From positions 9,128 to 73,127 of the forward strand of contig NZ_JAHKPW010000064.1 in the NCBI RefSeq assembly GCF_018860755.1: 64,000 nucleotides of DNA. The letters are read 5' to 3'. The position numbers and the translations under genes were made by a program. This document shows positions 29,893 to 38,783 of this stretch, in pieces. The DNA is from Colwellia sp. D2M02. GTDB taxonomy: Bacteria > Pseudomonadota > Gammaproteobacteria > Enterobacterales > Alteromonadaceae. The notes below the pieces were generated by a model. The model was not told the DNA's origin. It saw only the letters and a list, made by a program, of their open reading frames with translations, and did no database searches. Numbering within the stretch: the stretch's first letter is position 1; the number at the start of each line of letters is the position of its first letter.

Positions 29893-29930
29893 GCTTAGGT
29901 TAAGATATTTAATAACATACTAATATCAAA
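29893..29930 (+). repeat. Short intergenic repeat shared with 63118-63155
   Basis: The 3' part TTAATAACATACTAATATCAA matches TTAATAACATACTCATATTAA near 63133 at all but a few bases (given in part). GGTT and GAG words precede both. It sits just beyond the terminator of the CsrB-family RNA. Confidence 0.45.
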
Positions 29931-29946
29931 AGCACAGAAAAAACAT

Positions 29947-29976
29947 AAAAAAAATGCGACTCAAAGAGTCGCATTT
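29947..29976 (-). terminator. Terminator of the CsrB-family RNA
   Basis: On the minus strand AAATGCGACTC pairs with GAGTCGCATTT around a 3-base loop (29952-29976), followed by a run of eight T. Confidence 0.95.
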
Positions 29977-30440
29977 CTGTATCTAGCTTATATAGCGCAT
30001 CCTGCACTTATATTTATATTCTCATTTCTTCCTTGAATACAATCCTTGTAACTCCTTAAATATATATCCCTAAGTAAGTCATCCTAAACTTATGTCTTCC
30101 TGACCTTGATAATCCTTATCAAGCTACATCCTTGTTTAGTTTTCCCTATAGCATCCTGCTATTAGACTTCATCCATAAAGTCTTCCTTTAAACCTGTCTC
30201 AGTTAGTTACCTAAATGAGTAAAGCATCCTGCTTTAGGTTTTCCTTAAGTTTACTATTCCGTAACATCCTTATTGCTTCGTCCCGAAGTATCCTTGGCAT
30301 CCATTTTATTGCCTTGCTTAATCATTAAGCGTTATACTTTCCAAGTATTTTCCATTTGTAGTAACAACATCCCCGTAGCTACTATCTCATCCATGACAGC
30401 GTATTGCTTTAAGGCTTCCTGCCCTATGTCTTCCTGACAT
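29947..30440 (-). ncRNA. csrB: CsrB/RsmZ-family sRNA that sequesters CsrA
   Basis: Read on the minus strand, this stretch of about 490 nt holds about 26 GGA triplets, most in loops of short hairpins. Examples are AGCAGGATGCT, AAAGCAGGATGCTTT, CTTGATAAGGATTATCAAG, ATGTCAGGAAGACAT, TACAAGGATTGTA and CTTCGGGACGAAG. CAGGAUG and AAGGA in loops are the known CsrA-binding consensus. It has no long reading frame. It ends in a strong terminator at 29947-29976. A TAATAT at 30446-30451 is a possible -10, putting the 5' end near 30440. In the family, the RNA titrates CsrA and is switched on by BarA/UvrY (GacS/GacA, VarS/VarA). The exact 5' end is inferred. Confidence 0.93.
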
Positions 30441-30606
30441 GATTAATATTACACTTAAAATTTATGGTTAGTAGTAACCAGAATAAAATTATTTAGATGT
30501 AACATAAGTGCAACTTTCAATAAAAAATAAAAAGCCTTTAAAATCATAACAGTAAATAATTAAGCTTCTATTTTACAGCGACAATTGCCATGATATCGCA
30601 CATCAC

Positions 30607-30624
30607 TGTGAGACATGTCTTACA
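30607..30624 (-). promoter_or_regulatory. GacA/UvrY-type activator box upstream of csrB
   Basis: TGTGAGACATGTCTTACA on the plus strand (TGTAAGACATGTCTCACA on the minus strand) fits the known TGTAAG-N6-CTTACA box with one mismatch. It lies about 175 bases upstream of the predicted csrB start, similar to the far-upstream UvrY site of E. coli csrB. Confidence 0.85.
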
Positions 30625-30720
30625 AAAAAAATAGCACATATGCCGATAACGTTTTAAGTGAGTGTGGGAATTATCCTTTGTTTCTGGAATTTTGATACCC
30701 TTCTGGATTTTTCAGACCTG

Positions 30721-30778
30721 TTTAACCTGCATATGCACTAACGTTACAGATGATTACTGTGTGTATTCACAGGTTAAA
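30721..30778. repeat. Inverted repeat upstream of the NACHT-nuclease gene
   Basis: TTTAACCTG (30721-30729) is the exact inverse complement of CAGGTTAAA (30770-30778). A smaller ACAG/CTGT pair lies inside. It sits between the GacA-type box and the start of the 1348-codon gene. Function is unknown. Confidence 0.5.
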
Positions 30779-30958
30779 TTTATATCCTAGAATTAACTCA
30801 ATTGAAGCCGCTTGTGTGTGGGTTTCAGTTTGAAAATAAAAATCAAATATAAGTAGTTCCAAAAACTCTTAGATATCTTTGAATGTAACTAATTATAAAA
30901 TATAGATTTATGTGATAATATTTTTTATTCTAACTTTATCTAGATAATACTTCTCCTT

Positions 30959-33900
30959 ATGAATCAGCCCCTTTACCTTAAGCGTACACTTGTTAGTGAT
31001 GACCAAAGATATACTGAGGCTAGCTTATTAAAGGCGTCTAAGTACATTATCGTTTTGGCTGAACCTGGGGCTGGTAAGACTGAACTTATAAAAAGCTTGG
31101 CTAAACAGTTAACAGTTAAAGAAGTTACAGCAAATGTATTTCGTCACAGAGCTTCTAATCAATCGAATAAAGCTCTTGTAATTGATGCTTTTGATGAGTT
31201 ATCAAAAATAGATCAATCAGGTATTTACCAATTACTTGCTAATGCTTCAGAAATTAACCCAAGTCACATAGTCATATCAAGTAGGTCCAGTGAATGGAAT
31301 ACCTCTACAACAAATATGTTTGAAGAGTTTTTTGGTAAAAAGCCTGTCATTGCTAGGCTGTGCGAATTTAATGAGTCAGAACAACAAAATATTTTTTTCC
31401 ATCATACCTCTCAAGATGATTTTGTTGAATTTAAGGCAGAAGTTACCCGATTTTCTTTAGATCCACTTTTACCTAACCCACAGTTTCTAAAGTTGTTTGC
31501 AGATGCTTATATTGAAAGTAATGGTCATTTTACGGATAAGCGCTCTATTTTCACCCAAGCCATTACTCATTTAGCGAAAGAGACTAATCAAAGTGTAAGA
31601 CCAAGCCCTAAGTTCTCAACTAAGAATAAAGTAGACATTTCATCCGAAATATTTGCAAAAATCCTATTATCCGGTTCAGAGGGAGTAGGAATCAGTGAAG
31701 TTAATGAAAGTAGGATGTACCCCATACTTGGTTCGTTATTGAACACTAGCGATTTAGATGTAAGTAGTCTTTTGGCAACACGCCTTTTTAAACCAGGAGA
31801 CAATATAGATCAGCATAGACCCGTTCATAAAATAGTTGCTGAATACTGTGCTGCTGATTACCTAGTTAAGCGTATTCTTATGCCATCAGACCCTTTAACT
31901 ATCTCTCAATGTGTGTCTATTATTGCACCTAACTTAACAGTGAGAGATGAGTTGCGTGGACTACTTGGTTGGATGGCATCCTTGGGTAATAAATTAATAG
32001 AAGAGACTATAATTGAACTTGATCCCTATGCAGTGCTAGCAAACGGGGATCCTTCTCAACTAGAACCATCATCAAAACGACTTCTATTATCAAAGTTAAA
32101 AGAAATTGAAGCTAGTGACCCTTATTTTCGACGGAATGATGCATGGCGAAAATTCAATGTTGTGGGCTTTTTTACGCATGAAGTTATAGAAGATCTCAAG
32201 CCAATTATCTCCGGTGAAAGTGATGGTAATTTACGAGATTTATTACTTGAACTATTAGCTGGAACTAAAGAATTAAAATGGCTAGAAGCAGAGTTGCGTC
32301 AGATTATTTTAGATCCTAATGAAAATAAAAACACAAGGATGTTAGCTAATACCTGTGCGCTAGGTTTGGATGCCTATGACTTTCATTCCGACTTAAAGCA
32401 TTTGATTGTAGAAGGTACATACTCTTCTTTAGCTATAGCAGCTGATATTATCAAATATTATGACCCTGAAAAGTTCACTTCTACTGAATTAGAAGACTTC
32501 TTTAATAGTTGCGCTAACTTATATCCAAGTTATAAAAAAGGTTTTGAGCGAACCATAGGGCGCCGTTACTTCATTAATGGGTTAGTGTCCTGCTTGAGTT
32601 TACAGACTACCGAAGCGCTTTTAAATTCCTTAAGCAAAGGCTTGGCTTGCACCTGCGGAAAAAGAGCGTTTGAATGTGATTGCCGAACAGGAATAAGTAA
32701 AATTATTGGTCACTTGTTAGATCGTTACTTTGAAGTAGCTAAACCACCTCATGACCCATTACAGATTTGGCAATGGGTTAAAAGTTTAAATTTTCATGGA
32801 CGAAATAGTACCCGAAAGATAGCTTCGGTAAATTATTTGCGCGAAGATAATTGCTTACGCCAAGGTATTATTACTCATGTATTTGGTGAGCTGACTGACC
32901 GTAAACAGATTTCTCAAACCAGGTGGACAAAATTCACAAGCCGAGAGTCACATGCCGGACTTGCTTTTAAAATTGAAGATTATCAGTTCATCGTCGATTT
33001 AGCGTTTGAACGTGATAATACTGAACTATGGGCGAACTTTATAGAGTTCCATAGATACCATCACCACTCAGAACACAAAGATCCTAATAACCTACGTTGT
33101 CACATGCGAAAGCAAGCACTTTTAAAGCCAAAGTTTATGGCTAAATGGGCCTCATTAAATAGACAATATGATATACAAATTAAGAATGATGATCGCCAGT
33201 GGGGCTTAAGGCATCGTAGAGGCGTTAAGCGCTATGAAAAAAAAGAGCATGCTGTTCACACTGAGAACATAAAGTACATTAATGAAAATCATGATCTAGT
33301 TGAAGGTGGTCGTCATTGGGGGTATTTAGTTCGTTTTTCAGAATGTATCCTAAACAGACCTGAGGAGATAAATAATAACTTTGGTGATGAAAATATTGTT
33401 CGAAACTCCTTGAGAAATTGTTTTGATTTTATTGAACCTGAAGTTCCTAACATACAAGAACTTGCTGTAAGAAAATGTTCACCTTATTTCTATAATATTG
33501 AAATCATAGTTGTAGCAGCTTGTATAGAAACCATGCGTTTAAATGGTAATTTAAACAGTATAAAACATTTATTCTTAGTAGCTCTGAAAACATATTTTAA
33601 CATTAGCTACTCTGGTGTTAGTGAAAATGAAATGAGTGCATTGAAAGCCGAAGTAGATCGGTTAATCTTTCCTAATGTCAATTCGGCTGAAATATTCCTT
33701 CGTCAATATGTTGAACCTCAGTTAGCAGAAATAAGTTGTACTCATCCTACTGTAGACTTACTACAATACGACAATGTATTTAACCCATTACAGGCTACCT
33801 TATCTATAGAATGGCTTAATCGTTTCGATGAACTTGGGTTGTACACATTGAGTTCGCTTTTTGAAATTGCAGCACAGCATGGTGATCGCGAAGAGTTAAA

Positions 33901-35005
33901 TAACATAATCCTTAAACGTTGTTCTCAACTATTATCAGAGTATCTTCAGCCTAAAAATCATGACTTATTTTCACAAAGATGTAAATTTTGGTTTGTTCGA
34001 GCTTGTTATTTTTTAAATCGAGAGGAGGCTGAACCTTACTTTAATTGGCTTAAATCTGATAAAGATTCAGTTTTTATATTTCATGAATATTCGAGTCGAA
34101 TGAATCGAAGCGATCATCCTCATTGGCCAGAGTTAACGTCTCTTAAGCTTGAAGCTATTCTCGAGGCCTTTTTTGATAAATGGCCGAAGGTGTATTTGCC
34201 CGGCAGTTGGGGATCAGAATACCCTCCAGAAGAAAAGGCGTATAGGTTCCTTACAGATATTATTTGGAATATAGGTAAAGATGGCCCAGATGAAGCGATA
34301 CCGGTACTTAATCGACTCTTACTAAAGTCTGATTTTTCTGATATCCATAAAAATTTAAAAAGCATACAAGCAGAACAACTGAGAAAAAAGGCATTGACAA
34401 ATTTTGAGGCTCCATCAGCCGCGAAAATAGTCGATTTATTAGATAATAATGCCGTGATTACGGTTGAAGGCTTACGACAATTAGTCATTCAAGAATTGCA
34501 AAATTATCAAAAAGAAATTGACGGTGGAGAGTTTAACGTTGCAGATCGTTACTATACTAAAGATAAATCATTAAATGATGTACATTTGGATGAGGTACGT
34601 TCAGTTCGAATTATTGCAGAGCGCCTTGACACAGTACTTAAACCTCAAAATATTACCATTATACCTGAATTTCAGACTAAAAATCAAAATAGGATTGATT
34701 TTATCGCAGCTAAAGTGATTGATGGTAAAAGAAGTTTACTTGTTATTGAAGCTAAGGGGCAGTGGCATCCTGATTTATATTCAGCAGCTTCAACTCAGCT
34801 TTATGAGCGATATTCAATTCATCATGATGCAGAGAAACAAGGGGTTTATCTTGTTATTTGGTTTGGTACCGATGTAAAAGTGGCAGCTCGTAAGGCTGGT
34901 AATATAACGACTGCAAAAGAGTTAAAAGAGTCAATTGAGAAAACATTACCTTTAGAAATAAGGGGATTTATTGATGTTTTCGTTTTAGATGTATCTCGAT
35001 CTTGA
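30959..35005 (+). CDS. Large NACHT-type NTPase with C-terminal PD-(D/E)XK-like nuclease, candidate defence protein
   Basis: This is a single 1348-residue protein. Walker A is EPGAGKT (Lys40) and Walker B is ALVIDAFDE (72-80), whose D-A-F-D-E fits the NACHT signature; IVISSRS (104-110) is a sensor-like strand. The middle is a long, mostly helical region with a CxC-x6-CxC cluster (Cys564, 566, 573, 575) that could bind zinc. The C-terminus has a nuclease-like core: Asp1247 in NRIDF, then Glu1264-x-Lys1266 in LVIEAKGQ, then QLYERY. Known NACHT/STAND defence proteins (Avs, bNACHT) use the NTPase for oligomerisation and a fused effector to kill infected cells. Here the effector is at the C-terminus and the NTPase at the very N-terminus. 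Antiphage function is inferred. No partner gene is adjacent. Confidence 0.85.
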   Translation: MNQPLYLKRTLVSDDQRYTEASLLKASKYIIVLAEPGAGKTELIKSLAKQLTVKEVTANVFRHRASNQSNKALVIDAFDELSKIDQSGIYQLLANASEINPSHIVISSRSSEWNTSTTNMFEEFFGKKPVIARLCEFNESEQQNIFFHHTSQDDFVEFKAEVTRFSLDPLLPNPQFLKLFADAYIESNGHFTDKRSIFTQAITHLAKETNQSVRPSPKFSTKNKVDISSEIFAKILLSGSEGVGISEVNESRMYPILGSLLNTSDLDVSSLLATRLFKPGDNIDQHRPVHKIVAEYCAADYLVKRILMPSDPLTISQCVSIIAPNLTVRDELRGLLGWMASLGNKLIEETIIELDPYAVLANGDPSQLEPSSKRLLLSKLKEIEASDPYFRRNDAWRKFNVVGFFTHEVIEDLKPIISGESDGNLRDLLLELLAGTKELKWLEAELRQIILDPNENKNTRMLANTCALGLDAYDFHSDLKHLIVEGTYSSLAIAADIIKYYDPEKFTSTELEDFFNSCANLYPSYKKGFERTIGRRYFINGLVSCLSLQTTEALLNSLSKGLACTCGKRAFECDCRTGISKIIGHLLDRYFEVAKPPHDPLQIWQWVKSLNFHGRNSTRKIASVNYLREDNCLRQGIITHVFGELTDRKQISQTRWTKFTSRESHAGLAFKIEDYQFIVDLAFERDNTELWANFIEFHRYHHHSEHKDPNNLRCHMRKQALLKPKFMAKWASLNRQYDIQIKNDDRQWGLRHRRGVKRYEKKEHAVHTENIKYINENHDLVEGGRHWGYLVRFSECILNRPEEINNNFGDENIVRNSLRNCFDFIEPEVPNIQELAVRKCSPYFYNIEIIVVAACIETMRLNGNLNSIKHLFLVALKTYFNISYSGVSENEMSALKAEVDRLIFPNVNSAEIFLRQYVEPQLAEISCTHPTVDLLQYDNVFNPLQATLSIEWLNRFDELGLYTLSSLFEIAAQHGDREELNNIILKRCSQLLSEYLQPKNHDLFSQRCKFWFVRACYFLNREEAEPYFNWLKSDKDSVFIFHEYSSRMNRSDHPHWPELTSLKLEAILEAFFDKWPKVYLPGSWGSEYPPEEKAYRFLTDIIWNIGKDGPDEAIPVLNRLLLKSDFSDIHKNLKSIQAEQLRKKALTNFEAPSAAKIVDLLDNNAVITVEGLRQLVIQELQNYQKEIDGGEFNVADRYYTKDKSLNDVHLDEVRSVRIIAERLDTVLKPQNITIIPEFQTKNQNRIDFIAAKVIDGKRSLLVIEAKGQWHPDLYSAASTQLYERYSIHHDAEKQGVYLVIWFGTDVKVAARKAGNITTAKELKESIEKTLPLEIRGFIDVFVLDVSRS

Positions 35006-35492
35006 GCTATTACTTTAGGCGGATTAGTATTGCCTGCTCAGTAATAGTACAATCTAATAGCATTAATTTTATCGAGAATTTTCAAGGTTTCCTCTGTGAA
35101 TTATAATAATTTAATTTAGATTTTTTCATTAATTGAATAATCTTTGAATGCATAAATAGGGCAAATCTTGCATTGAGCATGCTGAACTCGTTTTTACCAA
35201 CAACCGTTGTTCGCTCTAAGCTGCCGTTGGGAACAAAGAAGATCAATGTCCGCAATTGGCTATCAGCTGACCTAAAGAATAACCAACAGCTAACTTCCAC
35301 TAAGCGCACAAAGGCGAAGGCTTATTTATATTTCAATTTACTTATTAAAACCTAAATTTTACTAACCTCTTTCAACTACGTTCCTGCATTTAGGAAATGC
35401 ACTGAATCCCTAAAACTCATTGCACGCTAAACGAAAATAATGGTTAGTTAACAACTGTAGTAATAGAAAAACGGCTATTGGTTCTGTGAGGT
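35006..35492. other. Intergenic region, 487 bases, no convincing gene
   Basis: Overlapping short frames exist on both strands at 35082-35355 (75 and 60 codons), but neither has a good ribosome site or a family that I recognise. It could be decayed coding sequence. No clear terminator follows the large upstream gene. Confidence 0.4.
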
Positions 35493-35858
35493 TCATTGGT
35501 TATGTTTTTTATGCCAAATAATACATATTAATAACGTAATAAAGCCACTAGCATAAGTCGCATATAAAGGAAATAAAGTGGGTTTATCTTCTGGGTATGG
35601 CGAAGTACTCGATAAGATCAAAGCTGCAATAGCTCCAACAATCAACCAAGCAGTTGCTACTTTCGTTTTGTGACTAGGCGCAGTGATATAACCAGATAAA
35701 ACCACTAAAGAAGCCGCAACTGAGCCAATTATTGGTTTTTTCCAAACTCCCATAAAATCGGCTAGGATACCAGCAGCTATCGCTGAAACTATAAATGTAA
35801 TAATGACTATTACAAATGAAAAAGCAAAACCTCTTATTTGATTCATGCTCAAATCCAC
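35493..35858 (-). CDS. Hypothetical membrane protein, 121 residues
   Basis: I do not recognise this protein. It has about four hydrophobic helices (near 10-32, 41-58, 68-84 and 97-115) and few charged residues outside short loops, so an inner-membrane protein is expected. The start could be ATG 35858 or the second Met at codon 5. It lies in a stretch of small accessory membrane genes on the minus strand. Confidence 0.65.
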   Translation of the reverse strand: MDLSMNQIRGFAFSFVIVIITFIVSAIAAGILADFMGVWKKPIIGSVAASLVVLSGYITAPSHKTKVATAWLIVGAIAALILSSTSPYPEDKPTLFPLYATYASGFITLLICIIWHKKHNQ

Positions 35859-36000
35859 TAAAAATTTAATGCCTTATTATTAATACCTTATTAAGTACAA
35901 ACAATTTATTGGTTATCACCGCAAAGTGACGCTTAACTGTTAACGTCCATTTTTGTCACTTGTAGTGTGCAACTTACATCAAACCGTTGAAATACAAACA

Positions 36001-36162
36001 TTAAGACTGATGGTCTTTATTTATAAGCGTTACTGACATATAGGCTAACACAGGCAAAATTATTAGCGTTAATAGCTGCGGGGCGTCAAGAATAGCAGAT
36101 GACAAAATTGCAGAAGCCCATAATAAACTTAAATCGATACCTTTTTTATGACATTTTTTCAT
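36001..36162 (-). CDS. Small membrane protein, 53 residues
   Basis: This short frame begins MKKCHKKGIDLSLLWASAIL and ends with a basic/polar tail, with one or two hydrophobic segments between residues 10 and 45. A strong GGAGG lies 5 bases before the ATG, which is the main support for a real gene. The function is unknown. Confidence 0.7.
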   Translation of the reverse strand: MKKCHKKGIDLSLLWASAILSSAILDAPQLLTLIILPVLAYMSVTLINKDHQS

Positions 36163-36293
36163 CACAGCCTCCAGTTAACCGTTTAAACGAAACACAGTTA
36201 TCGTAACAGATAAATTTGAAATAACATAAAACACTTCTATCTGCACTTATTAACGCCTACTTTAAACTCTTGTTGCGTGTTTATTTATTGCTA

Positions 36294-36485
36294 TTATTTA
36301 AGTCTTGTAATACCAAGTATAACGGCAATTACGCCACCAGCCATTCCCGCCCAAGCCTCAATAGGCGTATCCCCACTTAATGCTCGAGTAACTTGTGAGC
36401 TAGCAGAATCATAAATATTGTAACCCCACATAGCTAATGCAACCCCCACAATAATAAGGACTATTCCAATAATTTTGTTATTCAT
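36294..36485 (-). CDS. DUF3185 family small membrane protein
   Basis: This 63-residue protein has two membrane helices: IIGIVLIIVGVALAMWGY at the start and a C-terminal MAGGVIAVILGITRL. The arrangement, with a polar SASSQVTRALSGD loop between, fits the DUF3185 family. The function is unknown. AGGAGT lies before the ATG. Confidence 0.82.
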   Translation of the reverse strand: MNNKIIGIVLIIVGVALAMWGYNIYDSASSQVTRALSGDTPIEAWAGMAGGVIAVILGITRLK

Positions 36486-36677
36486 CTCAACTCCTAAAAT
36501 TTATAAGTGTGCAATTGAGTGCTCCAACTGACTAAACACATAGCTCGCCCCTAAGCGGCTAAAATTAGCCAATTGCATTTACCCTGCTGAATTACTTGCT
36601 AGCCGTTTTTACAAATACTCCCGAAAACAACTAACTGTTATTGCTCTAACTAATAGTCACCTAGTTTTTCTGAAAAA

Positions 36678-37298
36678 TTATGAAAATAACATTTTGAGCA
36701 ATGAAGTACTTTCATCCATTTGATTTAATGATGTTAACCAACACAGTGCGCTTATGTTTATGATAACCGTTAACCAAAAAACAAACCTAAATGTAGCCTT
36801 TTTAGATTTATGCCTAAGGGTTTGCTGTGCAATAGCAGCTCCTGGCCAGCCGCCAGCCAGTGCAAGCAAATGCAATGTACTTTCTGGAGTGCGCCAAGCG
36901 CCCCTTTTTGCTTTGTTTTTATCATGCGCATATGAAACAAAGCACAGCGTACTCGCGCCTAAATAAAGTAATACTAAATTTATTGGTAAGTAGCCAAAAA
37001 TTAACGCAACTAAGATAGTCCCTAAAAATAAAACGGCTAAATAAATTGAAAACTTATTCACATGTTTTTCTGCATGACTTGCGGGCTTTTCGCCTGCAAA
37101 AGTCGCCTTATCAGCGCAGTAACGCCCTTGTTTATCTTTCGCTATCGAAAATGTGAGAATGTCATTAACTTGAGGCGTGCGTTTTTTATTTGAAAACGCA
37201 CTTTTATGAATGAAAACATGATCGCCACCACCATTAGGTACAATAAAGCCAAAGCACTTGTCTTCGCTCCATTTTAGTAGCTTGCCTGTTAAACACAT
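36678..37298 (-). CDS. Cold-shock domain plus DUF1294 membrane protein
   Basis: This 206-residue fusion has an N-terminal cold-shock (OB-fold) domain at about residues 4-68, with KCFGFIVPNGGGDHVFIHKS as the RNA-binding face. After a linker come about four helices of DUF1294 (SYAHDKNKAKRGAWRTPE, LALAGGWPGA). The pairing of these domains is common in marine gammaproteobacteria. The role is unknown, perhaps membrane-anchored nucleic-acid binding. Confidence 0.9.
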   Translation of the reverse strand: MCLTGKLLKWSEDKCFGFIVPNGGGDHVFIHKSAFSNKKRTPQVNDILTFSIAKDKQGRYCADKATFAGEKPASHAEKHVNKFSIYLAVLFLGTILVALIFGYLPINLVLLYLGASTLCFVSYAHDKNKAKRGAWRTPESTLHLLALAGGWPGAAIAQQTLRHKSKKATFRFVFWLTVIINISALCWLTSLNQMDESTSLLKMLFS

Positions 37299-37360
37299 AA
37301 GTTACTTCGATAACTAACGATGAAAAACATAATGAACTTGTCTTTTGCTGTTTAAGTAAC

Positions 37361-38041
37361 TTATTGTACTAACTCGTTATTACGATAATGTACCATGACA
37401 GAGCCAGAGACATTACCAACAGTTACTTCTTTAATGACCTCATAACCAACATTTTCGAAAAATGCTTTAAACTTACCTGAGGTAGCATAAACAGCAACAC
37501 CTTCGCTATCAGTATGCTCGTCAAGTACAGTATTTACCGCAGCCATTAAGTAATGACCAAAACCGTGTTGCTGATGTAACGGGTGCACCGCAATAAATGA
37601 CAATAAATGAAAGGTTTTTAATGGCACAGCTTCGAGCACTGTTTGTTCTTTTTGCATCATTTGTTTGGTACTAAAGTAACCAGCACTTAGTAACATTTTT
37701 AAACGCCAATGCCAAAAGCGATTAACGCTAAGTGACTCATCTGGACTATTTAAACAAGCAACACCAACCATAGTGTCACCTAAATATAAACCGACCATGG
37801 GTTGCTTTGCTTGCCAAAAGGCGTTTAATTCTTCTCGAATTGCCGCGCGTAAACGCTGCTCGTAGTCTTCTTTATCACTATTGAATATATCAAGAAAAAC
37901 AGGGTCATCATGGTACGCTTGGTATAAAAGCGATGCAGCAAACTTTAAGTCTTCAGCTTTTAAGTAACTCGCTTTTACATCAACACTTTCACTGTCAGCA
38001 TTGTTGCTTATAACACTTGCTGGTGATTCCATTTCTGTCAT
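37361..38041 (-). CDS. GNAT family N-acetyltransferase
   Basis: This 226-residue protein has a GNAT fold. VAVHPLHQQHGFGHYLMAAV (abbreviated motif: HPLHQQHGFG) is the acetyl-CoA loop, and VAVYATSGKFKAFFENVGYEV is the final strand-helix region, given in part. The acceptor substrate is unknown. AGGAG 5 bases upstream supports the first ATG. It follows a terminator, so it has its own promoter. Confidence 0.85.
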   Translation of the reverse strand: MTEMESPASVISNNADSESVDVKASYLKAEDLKFAASLLYQAYHDDPVFLDIFNSDKEDYEQRLRAAIREELNAFWQAKQPMVGLYLGDTMVGVACLNSPDESLSVNRFWHWRLKMLLSAGYFSTKQMMQKEQTVLEAVPLKTFHLLSFIAVHPLHQQHGFGHYLMAAVNTVLDEHTDSEGVAVYATSGKFKAFFENVGYEVIKEVTVGNVSGSVMVHYRNNELVQ

Positions 38042-38141
38042 GATAACTCCTACTCTACTGGTGGATTAGCTTGATATTTATTAGTTCCACCTTAGCAGCA
38101 TAACTAAAAACAGGTCAATTGAAATTACAAATAGCCCATAC

Positions 38142-38170
38142 AAAAAAGCATCACTGAAATAGCGATGCTT
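38142..38170 (-). terminator. Terminator after the DUF3192 lipoprotein gene
   Basis: AAGCATC (38146-38152) pairs with GATGCTT (38164-38170), with CT/AG inside. On the minus strand a run of T follows. Confidence 0.8.
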
Positions 38171-38226
38171 CACATAGGTTGGGTAAAAATCACGTACTAA
38201 GTTGTCTACTCTGCTACGCGTTAAAT

Positions 38227-38601
38227 TTAGCTTTTTTTAAACTCGTCACCATAACCGGTTTTAATTAGCTCACCATTAACAAATTGCAAATAGGTACATT
38301 CATCTTTAGTGGTTAAACCATCTTTATGTTTACGTTGGGTTCGGTAATAAAGTACTTTCACTGTTTTTTCATTTTCACTATACGTCTCAGAAAAATCAGC
38401 AACACCAAGCTTTTCTTCAATATCAGCAATACTGGCTCCTAAGTTAACCGCCGCAATGTGTTTACGGTTTTTATAAGCTCTGTCTTCACTATCAACAACA
38501 AAATCATGGTTAATGCCGTCATCATTAATTTTTACAACACAGCCTGATAGCGAAAATAATAAGGGGGTAGCAGCTAATAATACAAGTACTGTCTTTTTCA
38601 T
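38227..38601 (-). CDS. DUF3192 family lipoprotein
   Basis: This 124-residue protein has a lipoprotein signal peptide with lipobox LSGC near residue 20. The mature domain matches DUF3192: NLGASIADIEEKLGVADFSE, VLYYRTQRKHKDGLTTKDECT, each abbreviated. I place the start at ATG 38601, with AAAGGAAT 6-7 bases before it; an upstream in-frame ATG at 38670 would bury the signal peptide. A second member of the family is encoded at 46885-47289. The function is unknown. Confidence 0.88.
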   Translation of the reverse strand: MKKTVLVLLAATPLLFSLSGCVVKINDDGINHDFVVDSEDRAYKNRKHIAAVNLGASIADIEEKLGVADFSETYSENEKTVKVLYYRTQRKHKDGLTTKDECTYLQFVNGELIKTGYGDEFKKS

Positions 38602-38783
38602 GGTTATTCCTTTTATAGTTGTTATCGTTAGTACACTTTCAGTAAAAGCAAAAAAGTTGCCAAAAAACAAACCATTGATATTAAGGGATTTATTGAAAAA
38701 ACTTCAAAGAGACATGTAACAATTTTAGCTTTTTTAACTAAAATATGGTTATATTGCTTATCACGTAATTATTAATAAACGCC

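Noticed and set aside
29990-30440. A CRISPR or simple repeat array, from the many similar TCCT words on the plus strand
   Set aside because: Spacing is irregular and each word sits in a different stem; on the minus strand they are GGA loops of a CsrB-type RNA.
30959-35005. Direct assignment to a named Avs or bNACHT class
   Set aside because: The domain order is different (NTPase first, nuclease last) and I cannot see the class-specific sensor. Only a general NACHT-nuclease call is supported.
35082-35355. Overlapping short frames on both strands after the NACHT-nuclease gene
   Set aside because: They have weak ribosome sites, a non-ATG start on the plus frame, no recognisable family, and they lie opposite each other. 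At most decayed coding sequence.
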